Shown here: in pieces, positions 6,199-13,880 of the stretch
Numbering within the stretch: position 1 is the first letter of the stretch
How the letters are laid out: every line of letters starts with the position of its first letter
DNA from: a virus
Strand: one strand, 5' to 3'
Length of the DNA stretch: 64,000 nt
Virus record (IMG/VR): IMGVR_UViG_3300021185_002348
Coordinates: 1-64,000 of that record
Position numbers and translations under genes: made by a program
The notes under the pieces: generated by a model
Told to the model about the DNA's origin: nothing
What the model saw: only the letters and a program-made list of their open reading frames with translations
Database searches by the model: none

Positions 6199-6501
6199 AT
6201 GCCAAAACAAAAAACTTACAACACACTCGGAATTTTCCTATTAGAAGATTATATGGGAAGCAAACGCAGTTTAATACTACGACTGAATGAAACAAGCGGT
6301 TTTATATCATACGTAATGTATCAAGGCCATGGAAGCTCAGGCGTAGGTCATTCACTCAGTGGTCTACAGTGTAAAAGTCTACCGTATGAAAAAATATCAG
6401 ACGACGAAACTATAGAAGAATTCAAAGCCCGGGTTGCTATCGCAATCCAAGAAGATTCAGTCTTCAAATTTATCAGAGAACGTAAAACAGTTAAATTTTA
6501 A
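6199..6501 (+). CDS. Hypothetical protein, 100 aa
   Basis: Not recognised. The start at 6199 follows the leader AACAATTAGAAATT, so the upstream in-frame ATG at 6142, which overlaps the previous gene, is rejected. The protein looks like a small alpha/beta fold with a Gly/Ser-rich stretch (YQGHGSSGVGHSLSG) and a C-terminal helix with VAIAIQ, where the CTATCGC site at 6437 lies. Confidence 0.6.
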   Translation: MPKQKTYNTLGIFLLEDYMGSKRSLILRLNETSGFISYVMYQGHGSSGVGHSLSGLQCKSLPYEKISDDETIEEFKARVAIAIQEDSVFKFIRERKTVKF

Positions 6502-6505
6502 TCAA

Positions 6506-7162
6506 ATGCAAAAGTCAGTTAAATTAAATCAAAGAGAAGCTACAAACCAAAAGTACTTCAATTCGCAAAAACGATTAGTAAGTCTACTACGTAAAAATAC
6601 ATATGTATATCGCGAGGAGCTTGAAACAGTTAAAAACATCGGTCAGATACCATGGATGTTTATGATTAACTGCTTGACAGCCAAGCAAGTAGACAACTCG
6701 CCTAGCCAAGGCAGAAATAAATTAAAGTATTGTTGGAACGGAACTACACCGTCTGTTAAAATTACAGAAGGAATGATACGGGCAATGAGAGCGAACAAAG
6801 AAAACCAAACAGTTAAACAACCAGAAATTAAAAAGCCAACGAGCATGAAAGAAGTCGCGATCGAAGAACAACAAGCAGCCAACTATGAGCAGCAATTTGA
6901 AGAATTAAAGTCGGAAATACATGCATTGCGAAATACAGCAAATGGAAACACACTTAATATTACCGACCTTTGGCAATTCGCATACGAACTTGAAGCAACT
7001 ATTGAAGACAATGATAAAACTAAACCGTCGTTGCTATCACGCATAAAGTTCCCAGTCCAACGCTTTTGGAACGAAAAACCTTCATTCAGATACTTTGTAT
7101 ATTATTCACTAGCGTGGATTACGATCAGTTCTGCAGTATTAATTTATTTTAACAGATTGTAA
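6506..7162 (+). CDS. C-tail-anchored membrane protein, 218 aa
   Basis: The start at 6506 immediately follows the previous stop; an upstream in-frame ATG at 6434 would overlap the previous gene. The N-terminal 60 residues are basic and helical. The middle (about 100-155) is Glu/Gln-rich and coiled-coil-like. The last 25 residues form one membrane span with an Asn-Arg-Leu end. This points to a protein anchored by its C-terminus with a cytoplasmic body. No family recognised. It is co-transcribed with the small coiled-coil gene at 7164. Confidence 0.65.
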   Translation: MQKSVKLNQREATNQKYFNSQKRLVSLLRKNTYVYREELETVKNIGQIPWMFMINCLTAKQVDNSPSQGRNKLKYCWNGTTPSVKITEGMIRAMRANKENQTVKQPEIKKPTSMKEVAIEEQQAANYEQQFEELKSEIHALRNTANGNTLNITDLWQFAYELEATIEDNDKTKPSLLSRIKFPVQRFWNEKPSFRYFVYYSLAWITISSAVLIYFNRL

Positions 7163-7163
7163 G

Positions 7164-7379
7164 ATGAATAAGGACACTCAACTACAACTTACGGAGCTAC
7201 ACATGGCTCAAATCAAAGCCCTGCAGAATAAATGTACGGAGCTACAGTCGAAAATTGATCAAGTAGCAATTTTAATAGACCGTTCTAAACTATATAAACC
7301 ACGTACAAGAGAGCAGTCTAGCGATATTCTTACCGATATATTTTATAGCTGGAAAGAAATATATGAGACTAACGATTGA
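7164..7379 (+). CDS. Small coiled-coil protein, 71 aa
   Basis: A helical protein with heptad-like Leu, Ile and Val spacing in residues about 5-45 (ELHMAQIKALQNKCTELQSK). It starts one base after the stop of the membrane protein. It may partner with the coiled coil of the preceding gene product. Function unknown. Confidence 0.6.
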   Translation: MNKDTQLQLTELHMAQIKALQNKCTELQSKIDQVAILIDRSKLYKPRTREQSSDILTDIFYSWKEIYETND

Positions 7380-7418
7380 AATAAACATGCGAAATATTGT
7401 TAATAAATTGACGCGGCA

Positions 7419-7440
7419 AAGTAACTGTACTAATCGGGGA
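7419..7440 (+). promoter_or_regulatory. Promoter/operator-like repeat, copy 2
   Basis: AAGTAACTGTACTAATCGGGGA matches 5843-5864 at 20 of 22 positions. An AT-rich stretch with TTTTGTATATTTATA follows, close to the TTG/TAnnTTTG promoter form of Bacteroidota, and then the ATG at 7500. Confidence 0.5.
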
Positions 7441-7499
7441 TTTTTATTAACATTATTTTGTATATTTATATATAATTAATAACCACAGAAAACAAACAA

Positions 7500-8339
7500 A
7501 TGGAAACACAATCCTATTTAAACGTTAGCAACGCTAATTCAATCGAGCAGTTATATACTGTGGGTGGTCGTGCAGACTACCAATCAAAGAAAGAATATCT
7601 TATAAAGAAACGTGCGTCAAAACGCTATCACGACCTGCTTAAAGCAGCCAAAAAAGCGAACATTACGGCCTCGCAATATGCAATTAACAACCACGATTGC
7701 ACAATTGACGAATACTGTGGCTCAGAATATATTCAGTCAAAAGTATTTCAAGGCTTTTCACCCAGCTTGACTAACGATCAAATTAAAATACTTAAGAAAG
7801 TCAACAGCCAAGTATCAAACAGTTTGCCGTTTTACATGAAAATGAAGCACATGCATGTAATTATACAAGCAGCTTTATACAATTGTACCGATACGCCTTA
7901 TTCAAGTATATATTATAAAACAGCGGATATGTCAAGCCGCAGAGACGTTTACGAATCTAACAAAGTTAAGTCCTTGGTTTGCAATAAAGTAGGCACGGAA
8001 AATTACTTCAACAATTTATATTACTGCATTAGCAACGATAAATATGTCAACATAGTAGACTACATATCTAAGCATATAGAATTTACCGCAGCTACTATCA
8101 CAGAAATGATCAACAATGAGAATGTGGTAATTGACTTTAACGAGCCAAACTACAAAAAGCTTACTGACCGTAAATTTACATACGCTGAAATATTTAACAA
8201 CGTATTTACTGTTGACGACAACACAAGCGAAAGCTTATTCCAAAATAACTACCTGTATAACACGGCAGTTGATAAAACATATGAATACTTTAATGGCTTG
8301 GAAGTGCCAGCAAACTTCTACAATTCAATTAATTATTAA
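7500..8339 (+). CDS. Divergent ASRK-family early protein, 279 aa
   Basis: The N-terminal part (residues about 38-75) aligns with the ASRK family. RASKRYHDLLKAAKKANIT corresponds to the first ASRKTNYKKAARKAGV block of the gene at 2888, followed by a matching Y-xx-N-x-D-C-TIDEY segment. The remaining 200 residues are Asn/Tyr-rich and not recognised. It is much longer than its relatives and lacks the second ASRK motif. Its own promoter-like repeat lies at 7419. It stands directly before the amidotransferase gene with only 21 bases between, so the two are probably co-transcribed. Confidence 0.65.
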   Translation: METQSYLNVSNANSIEQLYTVGGRADYQSKKEYLIKKRASKRYHDLLKAAKKANITASQYAINNHDCTIDEYCGSEYIQSKVFQGFSPSLTNDQIKILKKVNSQVSNSLPFYMKMKHMHVIIQAALYNCTDTPYSSIYYKTADMSSRRDVYESNKVKSLVCNKVGTENYFNNLYYCISNDKYVNIVDYISKHIEFTAATITEMINNENVVIDFNEPNYKKLTDRKFTYAEIFNNVFTVDDNTSESLFQNNYLYNTAVDKTYEYFNGLEVPANFYNSINY

Positions 8340-8360
8340 CCAACATAAAAAAACAGAACT

Positions 8361-9350
8361 ATGTGTGGATTAATCGGTTACTCGGGCGAACAATCGCCAA
8401 ACTTATTTTACTTAAATTTCATTTTAGCGGATAATGATTCGCGTGGCGGTCACTCGTCGGGTATAATGATCGGCAATCATACTGAGAAATGCATCGGTAA
8501 AAGTGCCAATCTTCTTCCTATAATGAATAAATTTCAAACAAATCAACAGTTTGTCGCTATCGCACATACGCGTTACGCAACCCACGGCAAGCAAACAGCT
8601 AATAACAGTCATCCTTTTAAATACGGAAAGATTATTGGCGCTCACAACGGTGTATTAAGCAATTATGAAGAAGTGTGTGAAACATACAATCTTAAAACGC
8701 CTGATGTGGATTCTAAAGCTATATTCTCTTTGCTTAATTCAAAGAAAGATTATACTATGCTTGATCGCTTTGACGGCACTATGGCTGTATTATTTACCGA
8801 CGGTGACGACAATCTTTATGTCTACCGTAAAAACAATCCTTTATTTATTGCAAAAGTAGATGGCGGTGTGTATTTCTCATCCCTTCGAGCATCATTAGAT
8901 ATTATATCGGATGATGTATCTGAAGTTGCTACTGGCGAATTACAATGCTGGCATAAAGGCAAGTGTATATCTACTGTTAAAATTACTCCCAATCCGATCG
9001 CTGCAAAAAAAGTTGTCAATACAGATTGGTCAGCTTACGGTAAAACGACTAAATCAACTAAAAGTTATAACCACTGGGGTTCGTATGGCTGGGATGATTA
9101 CAGTACAAAACAAACGCCAACTACTAATACATATGATATAAACCAATATACATCAGAGCCCGGCACTCGCGGTGAAATATTAGATATGGCTGATTGTATT
9201 GACGATGTTGTATGGGAAGACAGAAACATACTGTCTAACGAACAGACTAAGCTACTAGAAAAAGCAGCCGATATATTACGCTATGATGTTACAAGCTTCT
9301 ATAAAGAAATATTAGAAGATGAAGTAGACGACCAAACATTACCATTTTAA
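8361..9350 (+). CDS. Class II glutamine amidotransferase, 329 aa
   Basis: The protein starts Met-Cys-Gly-Leu-Ile-Gly; Cys2 becomes the N-terminal nucleophile of Ntn-type (PurF/GlmS-like) glutaminases after Met removal. AHTRYATHGK (about residue 69) and AHNGVLSNYEE (about 94) are the glutamine-binding blocks, with DSKAIF after them. These enzymes release ammonia from glutamine for a partner synthase. No synthase domain is fused; the C-terminal third is unlike known partners. The amidoligase follows at 9531, giving an obvious partner. The last residues (DEVDDQTLPF) resemble the acidic tip of SSB proteins. Leader AAAAAACAGAACT precedes the ATG. Confidence 0.85.
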   Translation: MCGLIGYSGEQSPNLFYLNFILADNDSRGGHSSGIMIGNHTEKCIGKSANLLPIMNKFQTNQQFVAIAHTRYATHGKQTANNSHPFKYGKIIGAHNGVLSNYEEVCETYNLKTPDVDSKAIFSLLNSKKDYTMLDRFDGTMAVLFTDGDDNLYVYRKNNPLFIAKVDGGVYFSSLRASLDIISDDVSEVATGELQCWHKGKCISTVKITPNPIAAKKVVNTDWSAYGKTTKSTKSYNHWGSYGWDDYSTKQTPTTNTYDINQYTSEPGTRGEILDMADCIDDVVWEDRNILSNEQTKLLEKAADILRYDVTSFYKEILEDEVDDQTLPF

Positions 9351-9360
9351 TAAACAGACC

Positions 9361-9534
9361 ATGAAAACAAACTATTCAAAACTGCTTAATAATATATTAT
9401 TGGAAGCAGACAGTCAATTTGTAATTGATTTAGAAAAATCATTTGATACTTTACGCGAACGTAAAGATGTTGACGGCAAACTTATATCAGAAATGATCAA
9501 CTGTATTAACCAACTTAAAAAATTCATACAATGA
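9361..9534 (+). CDS. Small protein between amidotransferase and amidoligase, 57 aa
   Basis: The ATG is preceded by the leader TAAACAGACC. Its stop overlaps the ATG of the amidoligase gene as ATGA, which implies translational coupling. The product is a charged helical protein with Leu heptads. Family unknown. Its position between two partner enzymes suggests a small subunit or regulator of that system. Confidence 0.6.
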   Translation: MKTNYSKLLNNILLEADSQFVIDLEKSFDTLRERKDVDGKLISEMINCINQLKKFIQ

Positions 9535-11297
9535 GCAATTTGACCCAACCTATAAGTTTGCAAGCATTTGCAGACAAAATGCGTGACGCAATAAATATCG
9601 CTAGCGAGGCTGATGAAAATATACGGCTAGATCATTACGTTGCTATCGCACAGGATATTACTTCTTTAATAAACAGTCGATTTGAAACACGTAATACAAG
9701 CTTCCATGTTGAAGATGAATCACGGATAATTAACCGCCGTACGTATAATTCGTTGTTATCCGCTATATATAGTATACGTAGATTATTAGACAGAGCATCA
9801 ACAAATGACGATAATCTTGCTAATATATACAAGCAGCTTACTATACCGATCGTTTCTGATAAAGAAGAAGACGAGTTTAAATTTGAACAAGTCAAAATAT
9901 GTGGCGGATTAACTTCTACATTTTATACAAATGGCTATATACTTTCAGAAGATGAATTTGAAAAAGTAGGTTCTGATTGCACACGCTTTTTTCACAGAGA
10001 TTCAGAATACGCCGATTACGCATATTGTGAAGACTTAGACGAATATCATCTTGCTGAAGATACAATGTATTTAGAATTATATGACCACTATGTACATTAT
10101 CAAAATTCTGATATAGTTGAAACGCACGACGGACAACAAATATACCAGAATGACGCAGTAATGGTACACGACCGCAACTTTGATGAAGTTTACATTCATG
10201 AAGACACCGATCATATATATACAAACGACTATAGATATTTAAACGAAGAAGCTGCCGAGGCAAACGGCTGTTGGTATGACGACAATTATGATGAATGGCG
10301 TGAAGATCACGAAAGAACCGACGATCTGTACTTTAGCAATCCTTTTGCTGCGTCAGAAATGCGCAGATATAAACAATCGCTATCACAAATAGAATATACA
10401 GCTCTTGAACATACTCTAGGTATTACCTCTATAACAAACAGGCAATTCAACGGTATGAAATACACGTTTGGCGTTGAAATCGAAACGCATAACATCAGTA
10501 ATAATTTTGATGCCGCAAGTCTAAAGTTAAACGTAGCATCTGTAAGCGATGGTTCAATAAGCGGTGCCGAATATGTTACCGGTCCTATGACTGGCGATAC
10601 CGGCCTGAACAACGTCAAATCGCTATGCAAAACATTAAACGCAAAAGGCGCCACCATAAATAACAAATGCGGTGTTCATGTACATATTGGCGGTGCGCAA
10701 TTTAATCGCCGATTTCAAATACTGTCTATAATGTTAGGTATGCAAATTCAAGATGAAATGTTTGCCATGCAGCCTGAATCACGCCAAAGTAATACTTACT
10801 GCAAAGGTATTCCAGAGAAATATTTAATGCTAAAGAATTGCTTTAAGCTTGACAACAACAATCGTAAACAATCTTTAAAGTATTTGCATGAATATGTAAC
10901 AAATAGCTCACGCGAGTTTAATCAAGACCGCAATAAAAAACGATCGCATCCTAACGGTCACTATTGCAGCTCTCGTTATAAATGGCTAAACTTAAACAAT
11001 TGTGCTTTTTCTAGCGGCCCTGAAACTATTGAATTTCGCTTACAAAGTGGTACAACAGAATTTGACAAAATTAAATACTTTGTGCAAATTTGTATGGCCT
11101 TTGTTAATTTTGTAGAAAATAAAAGTCGTAGAATACACATCGGCTTACAACACCATTATGACTACAAAAAGCGTAACACAATGGTTTTAGGCAATTCAGT
11201 ATCACTGCGAGAAGTAATTGAATATTCATATTCAACCGATCAAGCAACTGAAATTATTAATTATGTTAAATTGCGTACCGATAAATTCCTAAAATAA
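9531..11297 (+). CDS. Amidoligase (GCS/ATP-grasp-like fold), 588 aa
   Basis: The C-terminal half carries the marks of phage-type amidoligases (COOH-NH2 ligases of the glutamine-synthetase/GCS fold). These are FGVEIE (about 313-318) for Mg-ATP, a DGSI...EYVTGPM block, CGVHVHIGG (about 380-388), and a late TIEFRL with Gly-Thr (about 499). Such enzymes join a carboxylate to an amine using ATP. The N-terminal 290 residues are unusual: very rich in Asp, Glu, Tyr and His, with repeated short acidic-aromatic blocks (CWYDDNYDEW), perhaps a substrate or partner domain. It is coupled by ATGA to the preceding small gene, with the glutaminase just upstream. The substrate cannot be told from sequence. Confidence 0.8.
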   Translation: MSNLTQPISLQAFADKMRDAINIASEADENIRLDHYVAIAQDITSLINSRFETRNTSFHVEDESRIINRRTYNSLLSAIYSIRRLLDRASTNDDNLANIYKQLTIPIVSDKEEDEFKFEQVKICGGLTSTFYTNGYILSEDEFEKVGSDCTRFFHRDSEYADYAYCEDLDEYHLAEDTMYLELYDHYVHYQNSDIVETHDGQQIYQNDAVMVHDRNFDEVYIHEDTDHIYTNDYRYLNEEAAEANGCWYDDNYDEWREDHERTDDLYFSNPFAASEMRRYKQSLSQIEYTALEHTLGITSITNRQFNGMKYTFGVEIETHNISNNFDAASLKLNVASVSDGSISGAEYVTGPMTGDTGLNNVKSLCKTLNAKGATINNKCGVHVHIGGAQFNRRFQILSIMLGMQIQDEMFAMQPESRQSNTYCKGIPEKYLMLKNCFKLDNNNRKQSLKYLHEYVTNSSREFNQDRNKKRSHPNGHYCSSRYKWLNLNNCAFSSGPETIEFRLQSGTTEFDKIKYFVQICMAFVNFVENKSRRIHIGLQHHYDYKKRNTMVLGNSVSLREVIEYSYSTDQATEIINYVKLRTDKFLK

Positions 11298-11443
11298 TGA
11301 ACAGCTGTCTTGCTTGGCTCATTATACTTATTACATGCATTGGCTTCTTATACGTCTGCGCTATCGCAGGTCGTATAATGCCAGTCATTGCAGGTTATTT
11401 TATTATATTAGCAATCATTTCTAATCCTCACAAAGAACAATGA
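11297..11443 (+). CDS. Two-span membrane peptide, 48 aa
   Basis: The ATG overlaps the amidoligase stop (TAATGA), and its own stop overlaps the next ATG as ATGA. The product has two hydrophobic segments separated by Gly-Arg and a short polar tail. The double overlap strongly suggests a translated gene. Not recognised. A CTATCGC site lies inside it at 11361. Confidence 0.55.
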   Translation: MNSCLAWLIILITCIGFLYVCAIAGRIMPVIAGYFIILAIISNPHKEQ

Positions 11444-12258
11444 CAAACTACGAAAAAGAATATTCTGAACTATTACGTGATATATTGCGTAAGCCTGAAG
11501 TACCTTATAAAGACAACCGCACTGAATCACGGACTATGATGTCTTTTGGTAAAAGCATTACTGCCAACTTGGCTGAAGGCTTTCCCGTATTATCAGGCAG
11601 AAAAATGTTTCCAAAAACTTTCTTCACCGAGCTTAAATGGTTCACTAATGGCGAAACAAACATACAAAGGTTTAAAGACGCTGGTGTTAAGATATGGAAC
11701 AAATGGGCTGATAAAAACGGCGACTTAGGTCCTGTGTATGGTCATCAACTTCGTAATTTTAACGGAAATGATCAATTACTTAATGTTTTAACCTTATTAA
11801 GCACAGACCCAACTAGCAGGCGTATGGTTGTAAACTTATGGAACCCGTCTGATTTGCCTGACATGGCTTTACCGCCTTGCTATCACACATTCACTTTCTC
11901 AGTTGTAAATGATCGGCTGAATATTGATGTAACAATGCGATCATGCGATGTATTTGTAGGTTTGCCTTACGATATGGCTATGTTTTCAGCTATGAACCAC
12001 TTGATGTGCGAAGGCTTTAACTTATCTCCGGGTAAAGTTCGAATAAATATGACAGATGCTCATGTCTATTGGGATAACGTTTCGTCTGCTAATGCTTATA
12101 TAGAATCAATTGACTTAGCTATACATACAAAACTTAAGTTTGATATACCTAAGCTATATGTTAAAAACCGTAAAAACATTCTAAACTTTGAACCAGAAGA
12201 TTTAGAACTTAAAAATTACTCTCCAAACAGTCATATTAAAGTCGAAGTTGTACTTTAA
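11440..12258 (+). CDS. Thymidylate-synthase-fold enzyme, probable dCMP (hydroxy)methyltransferase, 272 aa
   Basis: The whole length matches thymidylate synthase: NRT near the N-terminus, WADKNGDLGPVYG, SRRMVVNLWNP, catalytic Cys147 in ALPPCYHTF, MRSCDVFVGLP and DAHVYWDN. Two key positions differ. Asp178 (GLPYD) stands where dUMP enzymes have Asn (GLPFN, Asn177 of E. coli); Asp there is the signature of dCMP hydroxymethylases such as T4 gp42. Tyr148 replaces the His that normally follows the catalytic Cys. I therefore infer a dCMP methylase or hydroxymethylase using methylene-tetrahydrofolate. Plain dTMP synthesis remains possible. It is coupled upstream and ends its unit before the hairpin at 12288. 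Confidence 0.8.
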   Translation: MTNYEKEYSELLRDILRKPEVPYKDNRTESRTMMSFGKSITANLAEGFPVLSGRKMFPKTFFTELKWFTNGETNIQRFKDAGVKIWNKWADKNGDLGPVYGHQLRNFNGNDQLLNVLTLLSTDPTSRRMVVNLWNPSDLPDMALPPCYHTFTFSVVNDRLNIDVTMRSCDVFVGLPYDMAMFSAMNHLMCEGFNLSPGKVRINMTDAHVYWDNVSSANAYIESIDLAIHTKLKFDIPKLYVKNRKNILNFEPEDLELKNYSPNSHIKVEVVL

Positions 12259-12271
12259 TTTGCTATATTTG
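12248..12271 (+). promoter_or_regulatory. Bacteroidota-type promoter candidate (TATATTTG)
   Basis: TATATTTG at 12264-12271 fits the -7 box TAnnTTTG of Bacteroidota. A TTG lies at 12248-12250, but the spacing of 13 is shorter than usual, so only the -7 box is well supported. It sits at the end of the TS-like gene, immediately upstream of a hairpin with a T-tract. Confidence 0.45.
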
Positions 12272-12287
12272 TAAATATATGTTTTGA

Positions 12288-12342
12288 AATAGCCGGTAAT
12301 AGGGTTTCTGTTTGTCCCGTGGTTAGTTACCGGTTATTTTTT
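12288..12342 (+). terminator. Strong terminator, or terminator of a short RNA
   Basis: AATAGCCGGTAA at 12288-12299 pairs with TTACCGGTTATT at 12327-12338 over 12 bp (one G-U), with an inner GGG/CCC, and ends in TTTTTT. It ends the unit with the TS-like gene. Because the TATATTTG box lies just upstream, it could also end a small RNA of about 65 bases. Confidence 0.8.
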
Positions 12343-12370
12343 ACTTTAATAAAATTTAATCAACATAACT

Positions 12371-12655
12371 ATGTCAAAAAAATCACTGCTTCAAATTGCG
12401 GATGAAATTACTTCAAACAAAAGTACAGAAAAGAACAAATACGGCTCTTTTCAACAAAACTTCGAAGACTCCGCCACTATCGCAAGCATACTTACCAACA
12501 AAAATATAACGCCAGATATTGCAAATGCAGTATTAATTGGCCTTAAAATTGCTCGATTAAGAAACGGCTACCACGAAGACAGCTTTCTTGATCTACATGC
12601 ATATATAGCAGCCTTCGAAATTAATAACCCAAAGTCAAATAAAAACAAAATCTAA
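12371..12655 (+). CDS. DUF6378-like protein, 94 aa
   Basis: YGSFQQNFEDSATIASILT followed by an Ala/Val helix, then LKIARLRNGYHEDSFLDLHAYIA resembles the small phage family DUF6378 (a MazG-like all-helical type), whose members typically end with a K-ARL-xx-xxHEDS-xD-xxY block. No activity is established for that family; a link to nucleotide metabolism is only suggested by context (TS-like enzyme upstream, dUTPase downstream). First gene after the 12288 terminator; its stop overlaps the next ATG. Confidence 0.6.
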   Translation: MSKKSLLQIADEITSNKSTEKNKYGSFQQNFEDSATIASILTNKNITPDIANAVLIGLKIARLRNGYHEDSFLDLHAYIAAFEINNPKSNKNKI

Positions 12656-12924
12656 TGGACGTAAAAATCAAAAAGTTTAAAGACCGAATACCCGGTCAGC
12701 AAAAATCAAAGCAAGACTATACAAACCGTGTAGTAATATTTGAAGACATAACAGGTAAAGAATGGATTTGTAATCTTGACAGTCGCACAGAGCAGACTAA
12801 TTACATTGAAAATAATTTAACCATAGGTGCTTGCTTCGCTGGTTTTAGAAAGCAAAGTGAAACTCACGTAAAGTTAAAGTCGCCTATATCACTTATTTAT
12901 AACCCTCAATTGAAGCTACTATGA
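12655..12924 (+). CDS. Hypothetical protein, 89 aa
   Basis: Not recognised. A basic protein with alternating strand-like segments; it could be a small beta fold. It starts within the stop of the previous gene (TAATG) and its stop overlaps the next ATG as ATGA, so it is translationally coupled on both sides. Confidence 0.6.
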   Translation: MDVKIKKFKDRIPGQQKSKQDYTNRVVIFEDITGKEWICNLDSRTEQTNYIENNLTIGACFAGFRKQSETHVKLKSPISLIYNPQLKLL

Positions 12925-13274
12925 TAAACGAATTCAAGTACAACGAAAAAGTTAAAACTCCTTACGGTACGTTTTCTAGTTTAGATGTAGATGAAATAGG
13001 CGTAGCTCAGGATTATGATGCAAGCTATTCTGATTTAGATGTATTTGCAATTATTGATGATACAGTTTATTTCTTTATTATGGCTATACCTACTGATTAT
13101 AACATGGCCCATGTAGACGAATGGGATTATGCACGGGAAAGCCATAGGACTTCAAAAATATTGTACGAAGACTTAACTACAGATCAATGGGTTAGAGAGT
13201 CAATTGACAACCTTGACGTAATTGATTTACTATTAACTCACAAAAAAATACACACTCAAAAATTAGAACAGTAA
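12921..13274 (+). CDS. Hypothetical acidic protein, 117 aa
   Basis: Not recognised. It is acidic, rich in Asp and Tyr, with a hydrophobic strand (VYFFIMAIP) in the middle and no Cys pairs. It is coupled by ATGA upstream and TAATG downstream in the same nucleotide-metabolism operon. Confidence 0.6.
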   Translation: MINEFKYNEKVKTPYGTFSSLDVDEIGVAQDYDASYSDLDVFAIIDDTVYFFIMAIPTDYNMAHVDEWDYARESHRTSKILYEDLTTDQWVRESIDNLDVIDLLLTHKKIHTQKLEQ

Positions 13275-13399
13275 TGTGGAACTATATACTTAACTACGGC
13301 GAATCAGACTGCTGTGGAGCCCCTGTGTGGGAAAATCAAGACATCTGCCAAAAGTGCAAAGAGCACTGCGGTGTAATATATGAAGAAGACGAAGAATGA
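13274..13399 (+). CDS. Small zinc-ribbon protein, 41 aa
   Basis: The 41-residue product has CCGAPV followed by CQKCKEHC, spaced as in a single zinc ribbon (residues about 13-32), and an acidic tail. It starts in the stop of the previous gene and overlaps the dUTPase start as ATGA. Small one-ribbon proteins like this are common in phage operons. Its partner is unknown. Confidence 0.6.
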   Translation: MWNYILNYGESDCCGAPVWENQDICQKCKEHCGVIYEEDEE

Positions 13400-13830
13400 A
13401 ATTTGCTAAAACAAAAAATGTATTGACGCCTACGAGAGCAAACGCTAATGACGCAGGCATAGACTTTTATATACCCTGGGACCGCACGGCTGAATTAGTC
13501 TACCCAAATGATCAATGTATAATTGATACAGGTATTAAAGTAGATGTGCCACCAGGATACGCCTTAGTAGCTTTTAACAAGTCAGGAATAGCAACGAAGA
13601 AACGTTTATTAGTCGGTGCATGCGTAGTTGACGCAGGTTATCAAGGCACGATCAATATCAACCTTCATAATGTTGGCACAGAAAAGCAGTTGCTATCACC
13701 GGGAGATAAGATTATACAATTTTTACTTTTGCCGCTTGGGCCATCGGAACTTACGGAGGTACCACAAGAAGATTTGTACACAAATGAATCTGACAGAGGC
13801 GAAGGCAAGTTTGGTAGCACAGGAAATTAA
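13396..13830 (+). CDS. dut: dUTPase (trimeric dUTP diphosphatase), 144 aa
   Basis: All five dUTPase motifs are visible: NDAGIDFY (18-25), NKSGIA, VVDAGYQG with the catalytic Asp, GDKIIQFLL, and the C-terminal RGEGKFGSTGN arm that closes over the active site. The length is typical of the homotrimer family. It hydrolyses dUTP to dUMP and pyrophosphate, keeping uracil out of DNA and supplying dUMP. It is coupled to the small zinc-ribbon gene. A CTATCAC site lies at 13693. Confidence 0.95.
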   Translation: MKFAKTKNVLTPTRANANDAGIDFYIPWDRTAELVYPNDQCIIDTGIKVDVPPGYALVAFNKSGIATKKRLLVGACVVDAGYQGTININLHNVGTEKQLLSPGDKIIQFLLLPLGPSELTEVPQEDLYTNESDRGEGKFGSTGN

Positions 13831-13880
13831 AATTACTGTGAAATCAATTTTTTATTAACAACTTATTTAGTAAATTTACA

